Shown piece by piece: positions 45,953 through 54,971 of a stretch of DNA of 64,000 nt. The translations under genes and the position numbers were made by a program. The DNA comes from DAITBA01 sp036824005 (GTDB lineage Bacteria > Pseudomonadota > Gammaproteobacteria > Burkholderiales > Rhodocyclaceae). The notes under the pieces are model-generated. The model saw only the letters and a program-made list of their open reading frames with translations, was not told the DNA's origin and did not search any database. The stretch is taken from contig DAITBA010000007.1 of assembly GCA_036824005.1 (NCBI GenBank), forward strand, positions 1-64,000. Reading direction: 5' to 3'. Every line of letters begins with the position of its first letter. Position 1 is the first letter of the stretch.

Positions 45953-46678
45953 ATGCCTGAACCGCGAGTCGAATCCCGCTTCCATACCCGCTTGTCGGAA
46001 ACGGTTTACGAGCGACTCAAACAGGACATATTCGACTTCCGCGTGTTGCCCGGCGACCGGCTTGTCGAAACCGAACTGGCCCAATCCCTGGGCGTCAGCC
46101 GCACCCCCGTGCGTCAGGCCCTGCAGCGACTGGAACAGGAAGGTTATCTGAAGGTCGCATTCCGCAATGGATGGAATGTCTCGCCTTTCGACTTCAACCG
46201 CTTCGAACAGCTTTACGACCTGCGCATCGTGCTCGAAGTCGCCGCCATTAACCTGATCTGCGAAGCCGAAACCCCCGCCGATCTTGCCGCACTTGCCGGG
46301 ATCTGGCTGGTTCCCCCCGAGGAGCGGCTGAGTGACGGTCGTCAGGTATCCGCTAACGACGAAGCCTTTCACCAAGGCCTGGTGCTTGCCACCGGCAACC
46401 TCGAAATGGCGCGCGTGCATCGCGACATCACGGACAAGATTCGCATCATCCGGCGGCTGGATTTCACCAAGGTCGACCGAATCAACGCCACCTACGACGA
46501 ACACGCCCAGATACTGCGCCTGCTGCTGCAGCGCAAGGCTGTCCAGGCCGCGATGGTGCTGCGCTCGCACATCGAAGCAAGCAAGTCGGAGGTCCGCAAG
46601 ATCACCCTGCACATGCTGCACATGGCGCGACAATCGATCAGCCCGTTGCAGGCAACGGCCACAACGAATCTTGTATGA
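45953..46678 (+). CDS. GntR-family (FadR/FCD type) transcriptional regulator
   Basis: 241 residues. Winged helix-turn-helix at 15-80 (LSETVYERLKQDIFDFRV ... LAQSLGVSRTPVRQALQRLEQEGYL), then an all-helical FCD ligand domain (about 90-225) with D and H residues suitable for metal-bound carboxylate ligands. Start at the ATG preceded by the repeated 15-mer. It ends the atz operon and probably controls it through the palindrome at 36956-36971. Ligand unknown; a pathway intermediate is likely. Confidence 0.88.
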   Translation: MPEPRVESRFHTRLSETVYERLKQDIFDFRVLPGDRLVETELAQSLGVSRTPVRQALQRLEQEGYLKVAFRNGWNVSPFDFNRFEQLYDLRIVLEVAAINLICEAETPADLAALAGIWLVPPEERLSDGRQVSANDEAFHQGLVLATGNLEMARVHRDITDKIRIIRRLDFTKVDRINATYDEHAQILRLLLQRKAVQAAMVLRSHIEASKSEVRKITLHMLHMARQSISPLQATATTNLV

Positions 46679-47090
46679 ATAAATCTGCCAGCTGGTTTGA
46701 GACTGATCCGATTCCTGCCTGAAGTTTGAGGCGAAAATTGATCGTCGCCAGCCGCTGGATGGCAGGTAACCTGAGCATTGCCGCCCGATTATTGCCACAG
46801 GCTCAAGGTCCGCAAAGGCCGAAGTGCTGCCGAATGACCGATATTCATTGATAGCAGCGTTGCCATCTTCGCTCGCGAGGAGTTCGGGTTCCTACAGTAC
46901 GCAATTCCCGATTGGCGGCTCTCGCTTAGGACCAGGTGCCAAGCAATTGCGGAAGCGGCGTCGGATCTCCTATCCTTTGGCCAGCGCCGGGACGGGCGCA
47001 TCGATGACGCCGGCGTGGCGTGCTCCTGCATGCTGTTATGGTATTCAGAACGATGCACTCCCACAGTCAGTCGTCGCGCAAGGACCAAGC
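46679..47090 (+). other. 412-base region without a supported gene
   Basis: Nothing recognisable. Frames such as the minus-strand one at 46789-47088 lack family resemblance and ribosome sites. It lies between the atz operon and a decayed gene, so it may hold sequence scars of rearrangement; I cannot show repeats at its ends. Confidence 0.4.
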
Positions 47091-47927
47091 ATGGCCAAGC
47101 ATCAGCAGTGGCTGAAACAAGAAATCGCGCACTGGCAGGCGGAGGGGCTGGTGGACAGCGCGCTGGCGCCGCGCATCCTGGCGCGGCATCCGGAGACGGC
47201 GGAGCGCGGCTGGAGGCGCATCATCTTCTAGGCCATCGGCGCGGCGCTGGTCGGGCTAGGCCTGATCCTGTTCTTCGCCTACAACTGGCAGGCGATTCCC
47301 AAGGCGGTCAAGCTCGCGCTGGTGTTCGGCGCACTCGCCGCGGCGCACGGCGCCGCGATGACACTCGCTCGCGACGCGGAGCCGAACCGGGCGCAGGTCG
47401 AGGGCCTGCACGCGCTCGGCACGATGCTGTTCGGCGCCGGCATCTGGCTGGTGGCGCAGATCTATCACATCGACGAGCTCTACCCGAACGCGTTCCTGGT
47501 CTGGTCCTTGGGTGCGCTGGCGCTCGCGTGGGCCATGCCGTCACGGGTGCAGGCGCCGCTGGCGCTGTTCCTGATCACCTTCTGGGCCGGGGTGGAAACG
47601 CTCCAGTTTCGCGCTCCCATGCACGGCGCGCTGCCGCCGGAGCTGGCTTCCGCCGACGCCCAGCGTATCGAAGGCCTGGGCCGCGCGGCGGTATCGGCGC
47701 TGGAGATCCATCGCGCCCTGCAACGCCAGCCGCTCGCCACGGCCGCGTCGCTGGTGGCCGCCACCGGGCTCACGCCGGCGACGGTGAACAAATCGTTGGC
47801 GCATCTCGAACGCCTCGGCGTGGTGACCGAGCTTACCCGCAAGCAGCGCGGGCGGGTCTTCAGCTATGCGCGTTATGCGGACATCCTGAACGAGGGCATG
47901 GCTTTGCCGGACAGGGAACGTCCGTGA
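47091..47927 (+). pseudogene. Chimeric pseudogene: DUF2157 membrane protein fused to the end of a Fic protein
   Basis: From the ATG at 47091 the frame encodes MAKHQQWLKQEIAHWQAEG, the start of DUF2157 membrane proteins, until an in-frame TAG at 47229-47231. The same frame then continues the family (AIGAALVGLGLILFFAYNW ...) for about 130 residues to LQFRAPMHGAL near 47630. There it switches to ALEIHRALQRQPLATAAS and GLTPATVNKSLAHLERLG, the C-terminal winged-helix of Fic/DOC proteins, ending at 47927. A deletion joined two genes, and a nonsense mutation followed. A shorter product from 47322 is possible but would be a hybrid. Confidence 0.8.
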
Positions 47928-47934
47928 TGGCGGC

Positions 47935-48312
47935 TCAGCCGCCGTAGGGCCGTGTGATGATCTCGAGCACGTGGCCGTTCGGGTCCTCGAAGTAGACGCC
48001 CCGGCCGCCGTCGCCGTGGTTGATGGTGCCAGGGCGCTTCCGCCCGGGATCGGCCCAATACTGACGGCCCTGCGCGCGCAGGCGCGCGAAGATGTCGTCG
48101 AATTCGACCTCGCTGATCAGGAAGGCATAGTGCTCAACGATGAAGTCCCCGTCCGTCTCGAGGAAGTCGAGGCTGACGCGGTTGCTGGTCTGTACGACCC
48201 AGAAGGGGCCGAATCGTGTCGGCGCCGCGAGACCGAGCAGCGTCGCGAGGAATTGCGCCGACGCCTGGGCATCGCGGGCGTGGACGATCGTGTGGTTCAA
48301 CTCGACGGCCAT
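47935..48312 (-). CDS. VOC (glyoxalase/bleomycin-resistance) family protein
   Basis: 125 residues, one vicinal-oxygen-chelate domain pair: MAVELNHTIVHARDAQAS at the start and VYFEDPNGHVLEIITRPY at the end, with His and Glu in metal-ligand positions (H7 and E in HVLEI). The ATG at 48312 has AAGGAGGT upstream. Substrate cannot be predicted. It is convergent with the pseudogene and divergent from pyrD. Confidence 0.88.
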   Translation of the reverse strand: MAVELNHTIVHARDAQASAQFLATLLGLAAPTRFGPFWVVQTSNRVSLDFLETDGDFIVEHYAFLISEVEFDDIFARLRAQGRQYWADPGRKRPGTINHGDGGRGVYFEDPNGHVLEIITRPYGG

Positions 48313-48566
48313 GGGGACCTCCTTCGCGGGCTCGCCTGCCGCGGGCAACAGGCGTCGCTGGTATCCGCTTGACCGCGCTTCAACGACAGAGGTTCCGGAC
48401 TCCCGGTCCGTCGAGCCGCATCCGTCCAGCATAGGGTCGATGAGCCTGATCCCAAGTTCGAGCCGCCCGCTGTATCAGGTTCCCGCCGCCGATGGAGCGC
48501 CCCACCGAGCGTAAGAAGCCGCGCCCAGCAAGCTGGGTGCGAGCGCGATTCGGCTACAATCGCGCC

Positions 48567-49619
48567 ATGCTTTATTCCCTGGCCCGCCCTTTCCTGTTCG
48601 CCCTCGACGCCGAAACGGCCCATGACCTGACCATTGCCAGCCTGCGCGCCCTGCAGGCGACGCCCCTGCTGCCGGCCTGCACCAGCGCGTCGGGCGACGG
48701 TGTGACGGTGATGGGCATCGAGTTTCCCAATCGCGTCGGGCTGGCCGCCGGACTGGACAAGAATGGCGAATGCATCGACGGGCTGGCGAGCCTGGGCTTC
48801 GGTTTCATCGAAGTCGGCACGGTGACGCCGCGGCCGCAGCCGGGCAACCCGAAGCCGCGCCTGTTCCGCCTGCCCCAGGCGCAGGCCATCATCAACCGCA
48901 TGGGCTTCAACAATCACGGCGTCGAGGCGCTGATCGCCAACGTCAAGGCATCGGCCTTTGCCGGCGCCAAGGCCGGCGTGCTCGGCATCAACATCGGCAA
49001 GAACTTCGATACGCCCATCGAGCGCGCCGCCGAGGACTACCTGACCTGCCTGCGGCGCGTCTATCCCTACGCCCGCTATGTCACCATCAACATCTCGTCG
49101 CCGAACACCAAGAACCTGCGGCAACTGCAGGGCGAGTCGGAACTGGACGCCCTGCTCGGGGCGCTCAAGCAGGCGCAGGCGGAGCTAGCCGACCGTCATG
49201 GGCGCTATGTTCCGCTGGCGTTGAAGATCGCGCCCGACCTGGACGAGGACCAGATCGCCGCGATCGCCGCGGCCGTGCGCCGCCATGGCATCGACGCCGT
49301 CATTGCCACCAACACGACGCTCGCCCGCGCCGGCGTTGACGGCCTGCGCCATGCAGATGAAACAGGCGGGCTTTCGGGCGCGCCGCTATTCGCACACGCC
49401 ACCGATGTCGTCGCCAGCCTCGCCAGGCATTTGCAGGGCGAGGTGCCGATCATCGGCGTCGGCGGCATCGTCGATGGCGCCCAAGCCCGGGCGAAGATCG
49501 AGGCCGGGGCAAGTCTCGTGCAACTCTACACCGGCCTTATCTATCGCGGCCCGCAGCTGGTCGCAGAGGCAATCGCGGCCACCCGCGACGCCCCCCATGC
49601 CGTGAGCGCGGCCGCATGA
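48567..49619 (+). CDS. pyrD: Dihydroorotate dehydrogenase (quinone), class 2
   Basis: 350 residues. Oxidises dihydroorotate to orotate with FMN, passing electrons to the membrane quinone, in pyrimidine synthesis. The N-terminal amphipathic helix (MLYSLARPFLFALDAETAHD), FNRVGLAAGLDKNGE-like site, NISSPNTKNLR with the catalytic Ser, and the ending GASLVQLYTGLIY are all of class 2. Start ATG at 48567 chosen from family alignment. In related genomes pyrD follows bpt directly. Confidence 0.95.
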   Translation: MLYSLARPFLFALDAETAHDLTIASLRALQATPLLPACTSASGDGVTVMGIEFPNRVGLAAGLDKNGECIDGLASLGFGFIEVGTVTPRPQPGNPKPRLFRLPQAQAIINRMGFNNHGVEALIANVKASAFAGAKAGVLGINIGKNFDTPIERAAEDYLTCLRRVYPYARYVTINISSPNTKNLRQLQGESELDALLGALKQAQAELADRHGRYVPLALKIAPDLDEDQIAAIAAAVRRHGIDAVIATNTTLARAGVDGLRHADETGGLSGAPLFAHATDVVASLARHLQGEVPIIGVGGIVDGAQARAKIEAGASLVQLYTGLIYRGPQLVAEAIAATRDAPHAVSAAA

Positions 49620-49891
49620 CGGTCCGCGTGCCGCGTGCAGTCGAGGATGACGAGCACGGCGCCGAGGGCCCCCTGCCGTCGGCTCATCGCCCGCGCCGGG
49701 CCAACGCATGCCGGGAGCGATCGAGATACGCAAATCGCTTAGCGCTTAGCTCCCCACGGCCATACGATTGGGCTATAAGCCTATAACGTCGACATGGTTG
49801 AGCGGCGCGGTGCAAAACGCGATAATTGGCGCCGGCGCGTGCGCGGCTCGCTCCCGGCAACGCTTCCCATGACGTGCAAGTGCCGCCATTC

Positions 49892-50476
49892 ATGACCAGC
49901 TATCTATTCATCATCCTGGCCGCCGTTCTCGTCAACAACGTCGTCTTCGTCCGCATCCTCGGCCTGTGCCCGTACATGGGTGTGTCGAAGAAGCTGGAGA
50001 CGGCGATCGGCATGGGTGCCGCGACCATGTTCGTGCTGACCATGGCCACCGGCGCGAGCTACATCATCGATCGCGTCTTGCTGGTGCCGTTCGGGGTGGA
50101 GTATCTGCGCACCCTGGCTTTCATCGTCACAATTGCTGCCATCGTCCAGCTTACCGAGCTGATCATCCAGAAGACCAGCCCGCTGCTGCATCAGGTGCTG
50201 GGCATTTACCTGCCGTTGATCACGACCAACTGCGCCGTGCTCGGCGTACCGCTGCTCAACATCGCCCTCAAGCACACGTTCGTCGAATCGCTGCTGTTCG
50301 GATTCGGCAGCGCCGTAGGTTTCCTGCTGGCGCTCGTGCTGTTTGCCGGCATCCGCGAGCGGCTCGAAGGCGCCGACGTGCCCGTGCCCTTTCGCGGCAC
50401 GGCGATCGCCATGATCACCGCCGGCCTGATGAGCTTGGCGTTCATGGGTTTCGCCGGACTGGACAAGTACAAGTGA
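49892..50476 (+). CDS. rsxA: Electron transport complex subunit RsxA/RnfA
   Basis: 194 residues, six helices. Start MTSYLFIILAAVLVNNVVF, then GLCPYMGVSKKLETAIGMG and TTNCAVLG: the conserved cysteines on opposite membrane sides that may hold an iron-sulfur centre with RsxE. First gene of the rsx/rnf operon, which moves electrons between NADH and ferredoxin with ion translocation, or keeps SoxR reduced. A 205-base gap with repeat copy B follows before rsxB. Confidence 0.95.
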   Translation: MTSYLFIILAAVLVNNVVFVRILGLCPYMGVSKKLETAIGMGAATMFVLTMATGASYIIDRVLLVPFGVEYLRTLAFIVTIAAIVQLTELIIQKTSPLLHQVLGIYLPLITTNCAVLGVPLLNIALKHTFVESLLFGFGSAVGFLLALVLFAGIRERLEGADVPVPFRGTAIAMITAGLMSLAFMGFAGLDKYK

Positions 50477-50494
50477 TTCGCACGAGGTTGTTTA

Positions 50495-50635
50495 CACCAC
50501 CAAGGACACCAAGCACACCAAGACATACAACAGATTGCGGTGCAAGGCGGGCAAACCGGCTTCACCTGCGCGTTGACGGCGCTTCCCCCGGCCGAATCCG
50601 TGGTTCCCTTGGTGTCCTTGGTGTTCTTGCTGGTG
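50495..50635. repeat. Long inverted repeat, CACCAAGGA family, copy B
   Basis: Left arm 50495-50520 and right arm 50608-50635 are inverted repeats (CACCAAGGACACCAAG-like units, a few mismatches), around an 87-base centre. The right flank ends in a GTGTTTTCAGGATGA-like sequence similar to the flank of copy A. Lies in the rsxA-rsxB gap, so a transcript would fold it into a long hairpin. Confidence 0.85.
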
Positions 50636-50681
50636 CCAATAGTGTTTTCAGGATGACTCACATGGTTCCACCTGAACCGCG

Positions 50682-51233
50682 ATGCTGACCGCCATCGCCG
50701 TCATGTCTCTGGGCGCCATCGTCCTCGGTGCCGCTCTCGGCTATGCTGCCGTCAAGTTCAAGGTGCAGGGCGATCCGCTCGTCGACAAGGTAGATGCCAT
50801 CCTGCCCCAGACTCAGTGCGGTCAGTGCGGCTTTCCGGGATGCAAGCCCTACGCCCAGGCCATTGCCAAGGGCGAGGCGGAAATCAACCAGTGCCCGCCC
50901 GGCGGCGAGGAAGGTATCCGCAAGCTGGCCGATCTGCTCGGCAAGGAGTTCAAGCCGCTCTCCGCCGAGCACGGCGTCGAAAAGCCCAAGTCGGTGGCCG
51001 TCATCGACGAGAACCTGTGCATCGGCTGCACCCTGTGCATCCAGGCTTGCCCGGTGGATGCCATCGTCGGCGCCGCCAAGCAGATGCACACCATCGTCGC
51101 GCCGCTGTGCACCGGCTGCGAGCTGTGCGTCGCCCCCTGCCCGGTGGATTGCATCCACATGAAACCGGTGCCGGAGACGGTGGAGACATGGAAGTGGCGC
51201 TACCCGGTGTTCGAGATCAAGAAGGCGGCATAA
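50682..51233 (+). CDS. rsxB: Electron transport complex subunit RsxB/RnfB
   Basis: 183 residues. N-terminal membrane anchor (about 1-25); a [4Fe-4S] site TQCGQCGFPGCKPYA ... NQCPPGG; then two ferredoxin-type sets CIGCTLCIQACP and CTGCELCVAPCP. Electron entry module of the Rsx/Rnf complex. Length fits the RsxB (short) form without extra ferredoxin domains. Confidence 0.95.
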   Translation: MLTAIAVMSLGAIVLGAALGYAAVKFKVQGDPLVDKVDAILPQTQCGQCGFPGCKPYAQAIAKGEAEINQCPPGGEEGIRKLADLLGKEFKPLSAEHGVEKPKSVAVIDENLCIGCTLCIQACPVDAIVGAAKQMHTIVAPLCTGCELCVAPCPVDCIHMKPVPETVETWKWRYPVFEIKKAA

Positions 51234-51243
51234 CAACGAACCG

Positions 51244-52965
51244 ATGATCGCCAGGCTGTTCTCCTTCAAGGGCGGCGTCAAACCGCAATCCCACAAGGAC
51301 GCCTCCACGCGCCAGCCGATCGCGCCGGCGCCGCTGCCCACCGTGCTTGTCGTGCCGCTGCGCCAGAGCGTCGGGCCGATGCTGCCCCTCGTGGAGCCGG
51401 GCCAGCACGTCCTCAAGGGTCAGCCCATCGGCGCCGCGGAAAGCGCCTTTGCCGTCGCCGCCCATGCCCCGACATCCGGCAAGGTGCTGGCCGTGGAACT
51501 CCGCGCCCTGCCCCACCCCTCAGGCCTGCCCGGCCTGTGCGTGGTGATCGAACCCGACGGCGAGGAGCGCTGGGGCGAGCGCCAGACCGTCGACTATCGT
51601 GATCTGCCGCCCGACGAAGTGCGCGACGCCCTGCGCGATGCCGGCGTCGTCGGCCTGGGCGGCGCCGTGTTCCCCAGTCACATCAAGCTGCGCCCCGGCA
51701 AGACGGGACATACCGACACCCTGATCATCAACGGCGCCGAGTGCGAGCCGTGGATCACCTGCGATGACATGCTCATGCGCGAGCGAGCCTCGGCAGTCGT
51801 CTCCGGCGCCGCGATCATGCGCCACATCCTGCGCGCGGCCAACGTCGTCATCGGCATCGAGGACAACAAGCCGCAGGCGCTCGCTGCCGTGCGCACCGCC
51901 ATCGCGCAGGCGGGCGAGAAAATGGAGGCGGTCGCCGTGCCCACCCTCTACCCGGCCGGCGGCGAGAAGCAACTGATCCGGGTACTGACAGGCATCGAGA
52001 TCCCCTACGGCAAGCTGGGCCCCGATTACGGCGTGCAGTGCTTCAACGTCGGCACCGCCTACAGCGTGCATCGCGCCCTGGTGCTGGGCGAGCCGCTGGT
52101 GTCGCGCGTCGTCACGCTCACCGGCAACGTGGAGCGACCGCACAACCTCGAGGTGCTGATCGGCACACCCATCAACGAATTGCTCGCCCTGGCCGGCCCC
52201 CGGACGGATACCGACCGCTACATCATGGGCGGGCCGATGATGGGCTTCACCCTGCCCAGCATCCACGTGCCGGTGGTCAAGGCGACCAACTGCGTCATTG
52301 CCGGCAATCGGGCCCTGTTTCCGCCGCCGCCGCCGGAAATGCCATGCATCCGCTGCGGCGCCTGCACCCGTGCCTGCCCGATGGAATTGCAGCCGCATGA
52401 ACTGTACTGGTTCTCGCGCGCCCGGAACTTCGGCAAGGCCCAGGAGTATTCGCTCTTCGACTGCATCGAATGCGGCTGCTGCGCCTACGTTTGCCCGTCG
52501 CACATCCGGCTGGTGGACTACTACCGCTTCGCCAAGGCCGAGATCCGGGCACGCGAACGCGACAAGGCGGCATCGGATGCCGCTCGCAGCCGTTTCGAGT
52601 TCCACAACCTGCGGCTGGAGCGCGAAAAGCAGGAGAAGGCCGAGCGCCTGGCTGCGAAGACGGCAACCGCCCGCGAAGCGATGGCGAAAAAGGCGCCGGC
52701 GGCCGCAGAGACCCACGCAGCAGAGGCAACCGCCGCTTCGGTCACGAAAGCTGCTGCCCCTGTCCCGGAAGCCGCCTCCGCGGAGGATCCGAACAAGGCC
52801 CTGATCGCCGCTGCCATCGAGCGCGCGCGGGCACAGAAAGAGAAAATCAAGCCGAAAAACACGGACAATCTGACACCCGAACAGCGGGCGGAAATCGCCG
52901 AGATAGAGGTGCGCCGCGCCAGGATTCGGGCCATGGCGAAAACGCCCCCCGAGCCGCCCGTGTGA
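51244..52965 (+). CDS. rsxC: Electron transport complex subunit RsxC/RnfC
   Basis: 573 residues. NADH/FMN-binding core (about 1-340), then two [4Fe-4S] motifs CIRCGACTRACP and CIECGCCAYVCP. The end (about 440-573) is an Ala/Glu/Lys-rich helical tail, common in RsxC and variable in length. Peripheral membrane subunit that oxidises or reduces NAD. It starts 10 bases after rsxB. Confidence 0.94.
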   Translation: MIARLFSFKGGVKPQSHKDASTRQPIAPAPLPTVLVVPLRQSVGPMLPLVEPGQHVLKGQPIGAAESAFAVAAHAPTSGKVLAVELRALPHPSGLPGLCVVIEPDGEERWGERQTVDYRDLPPDEVRDALRDAGVVGLGGAVFPSHIKLRPGKTGHTDTLIINGAECEPWITCDDMLMRERASAVVSGAAIMRHILRAANVVIGIEDNKPQALAAVRTAIAQAGEKMEAVAVPTLYPAGGEKQLIRVLTGIEIPYGKLGPDYGVQCFNVGTAYSVHRALVLGEPLVSRVVTLTGNVERPHNLEVLIGTPINELLALAGPRTDTDRYIMGGPMMGFTLPSIHVPVVKATNCVIAGNRALFPPPPPEMPCIRCGACTRACPMELQPHELYWFSRARNFGKAQEYSLFDCIECGCCAYVCPSHIRLVDYYRFAKAEIRARERDKAASDAARSRFEFHNLRLEREKQEKAERLAAKTATAREAMAKKAPAAAETHAAEATAASVTKAAAPVPEAASAEDPNKALIAAAIERARAQKEKIKPKNTDNLTPEQRAEIAEIEVRRARIRAMAKTPPEPPV

Positions 52966-52972
52966 TCCGCTC

Positions 52973-54013
52973 ATGATTACCCACTCACCCCATGTTCGGC
53001 TTCCCGCCAGCGTCCCGGCAGTCATGTTTCGGGTGCTGGCCGCCCTGCTGCCCGGCCTCGCCGCCTATGTCTGGTTCTTCGGTCCGGCGATCCTGGTCAA
53101 TATCACCCTGGCATCGGCGGCGGCGCTGGCTGGCGAAGCGGTCATGTTGCGTCTGCGCAAGCGTCCCGTCGCGCTGTTCCTCGCCGACGGCAGCGCCCTG
53201 GTGACGGCGTGGCTGATCGCTCTGACTTTCCCGCCCATCGCTCCCTGGTGGCTGACGGTGGCGGCGACGCTGTTCGCCATCGTCATCGTCAAGCATCTTT
53301 ACGGCGGGCTGGGCCAGAACCCGTTCAACCCGGCCATGGCCGCCTACTGCGCCATGATCGTCGCCTATCCGCAGCTCATGTCCCAGTGGCCGGCAGTGGG
53401 ATTCACCGACTTCTCCGCTCAGTTGCAGGCGATCCTAGGCGGCGAGCGCCGTCTCGACGCCATCGTCATGGCCACGCCGCTGGATGCCCTGCGCACGACG
53501 CTGCACACGCCCGAGGCGCGCGCCACGGTCGCCGGCGTGCTCGGCAGCCACGCCACGTTCGGCAACATCGGCGGCAAGGGCTGGGAGTGGGTCGCGGCCG
53601 GCTACCTGCTGGGCGGACTGTGGCTGATGCAACAGCGCGTCATCACCTGGCACATCCCGGTGGCATTCCTGGCCACGCTGGCGCTGGTCGCCGGCGCCTT
53701 CAGCCTCGGCAGCCCCGACCGCTTCGCCGGCCCAATCTTCCATGCCTTCACCGGCGGCGCCATGCTCGGCGCCTTCTTCATCGCCACCGACCCGGTTTCG
53801 GGCGCGACGACACCGCGCGGCAAGCTGCTCTTCGCCGCCGGCATCGCGCTGCTCACCTGGATCATCCGCAACTTCGGCGCCTACCCGGATGGCATTGCTT
53901 TCGCCACCCTGCTGATGAACATTTGCGTGCCGCTCATCGACATGAGGACCCAGCCACCGGTGTTCGGTCACAAGCACGATGCGGCACGCGCGAAGCAGGA
54001 GCAGAAACCGTGA
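52973..54013 (+). CDS. rsxD: Electron transport complex subunit RsxD/RnfD
   Basis: 346 residues, about ten helices. Conserved GGLGQNPFNPAM and the flavin attachment motif SGATT (276-280), where FMN is bound covalently by phosphoester. Shares its last four bases with the GTG start of rsxG. Confidence 0.94.
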   Translation: MITHSPHVRLPASVPAVMFRVLAALLPGLAAYVWFFGPAILVNITLASAAALAGEAVMLRLRKRPVALFLADGSALVTAWLIALTFPPIAPWWLTVAATLFAIVIVKHLYGGLGQNPFNPAMAAYCAMIVAYPQLMSQWPAVGFTDFSAQLQAILGGERRLDAIVMATPLDALRTTLHTPEARATVAGVLGSHATFGNIGGKGWEWVAAGYLLGGLWLMQQRVITWHIPVAFLATLALVAGAFSLGSPDRFAGPIFHAFTGGAMLGAFFIATDPVSGATTPRGKLLFAAGIALLTWIIRNFGAYPDGIAFATLLMNICVPLIDMRTQPPVFGHKHDAARAKQEQKP

Positions 54014-54684
54014 GCGAGCCCACCGCCCTGGGCACGTCGCTGCGCACCGCGGCGGTCATGCTCGTGTTCACCGCCGCATTCACCGGCGCCATGGCGTTCG
54101 CCTACCGCGCTACGAAATCGACCATCGACGCCAGCCTGGAACAGGAGAAGATGAAGCTGGTAAACGAGGTCCTGCCGCCGTCGGCCTACGACAACGTGCT
54201 GCTGCAGGACCATGTCGACACCGGACCGTTGGCGGATCTGGGCATCGACGACACGAGCCGGATCTTCCGCGCCCGCAAGGGCGAGGTGCCCGTCGCACTG
54301 GTGTTCGAGGCGGTGGCGCCGGACGGCTACGGCGGCCGGATCACGCTTTTAGTGGCCGTGCGCATGACGGGCAAAGACGGTGGCGAAGTCGCCGGCGTGC
54401 GCGTCACGCAGCACAAAGAAACGCCGGGTCTGGGCGACTACATCGACATCCGCAAGGACAGAAACAAGGCCAGGCCGTGGATCACCCAGTTCAACGACCA
54501 GGGTTTCGACCGCGTGACCGCGGCGGAGTGGAAGGTGAAGAAGGACGGCGGACGCTTCGACCAGATGACCGGGGCCACCATCAGCGCCCGCGCCGTCACC
54601 AATGCCACGGGCAAGGCATTAAAGTTCGCCGGGGCCAACGCCGAGCGCATCTTCGGACTGCCGAACGGGGCGAAGCTGCAATGA
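54010..54684 (+). CDS. rsxG: Electron transport complex subunit RsxG/RnfG
   Basis: 224 residues, GTG start overlapping the rsxD stop. One N-terminal helix (12-32), then a periplasmic FMN domain ending at the TGAT motif (187-190), whose T190 carries covalent FMN. ETPGLGDYI is also typical. A 287-base gap with repeat copy C separates it from rsxE. Confidence 0.94.
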   Translation: MSEPTALGTSLRTAAVMLVFTAAFTGAMAFAYRATKSTIDASLEQEKMKLVNEVLPPSAYDNVLLQDHVDTGPLADLGIDDTSRIFRARKGEVPVALVFEAVAPDGYGGRITLLVAVRMTGKDGGEVAGVRVTQHKETPGLGDYIDIRKDRNKARPWITQFNDQGFDRVTAAEWKVKKDGGRFDQMTGATISARAVTNATGKALKFAGANAERIFGLPNGAKLQ

Positions 54685-54700
54685 ACGCGAAGGCGTTATA

Positions 54701-54937
54701 TCACCGCAGGGGACACAGAGAACAGGGAGGAAATCCTCGAATCAAAGAGCGATTCACCACCAAGGACACCAAAAAACACCAAGAGGATTCAAGTACTCGT
54801 CATGCTGCATCGCGCATCTGTCGGGCAAGAGCATTTCTCTCGGCAACGATCGCCGTTGCTTGGTGTTCTTGGTGTCCTTGGTGGCGCGAACGATTTCGCA
54901 ATTGCAGTCGATTCTTCTCTGCGTCCTCTGCGGTGGA
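54701..54937. repeat. Nested inverted repeats, copy C
   Basis: Outer pair: TCACCGCAGGGGACACAG... at 54701-54735 and its approximate complement (CTCTGCGTCCTCTGCGGTGG) ending at 54937. Inner pair: CACCACCAAGGACACCAA at 54755-54790 and its complement at 54859-54884. Two related 9-base unit families (CACAGAGGA and CACCAAGGA) are stacked in one hairpin. It occupies nearly the whole rsxG-rsxE gap. Confidence 0.85.
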
Positions 54938-54971
54938 ATGCTTGATTTCGAATCATTGAGGTGCTGAAACG

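Noticed and set aside
46789..47088. 99-residue minus-strand frame before the chimeric pseudogene
   Set aside because: Random-looking sequence without family motif or ribosome site.
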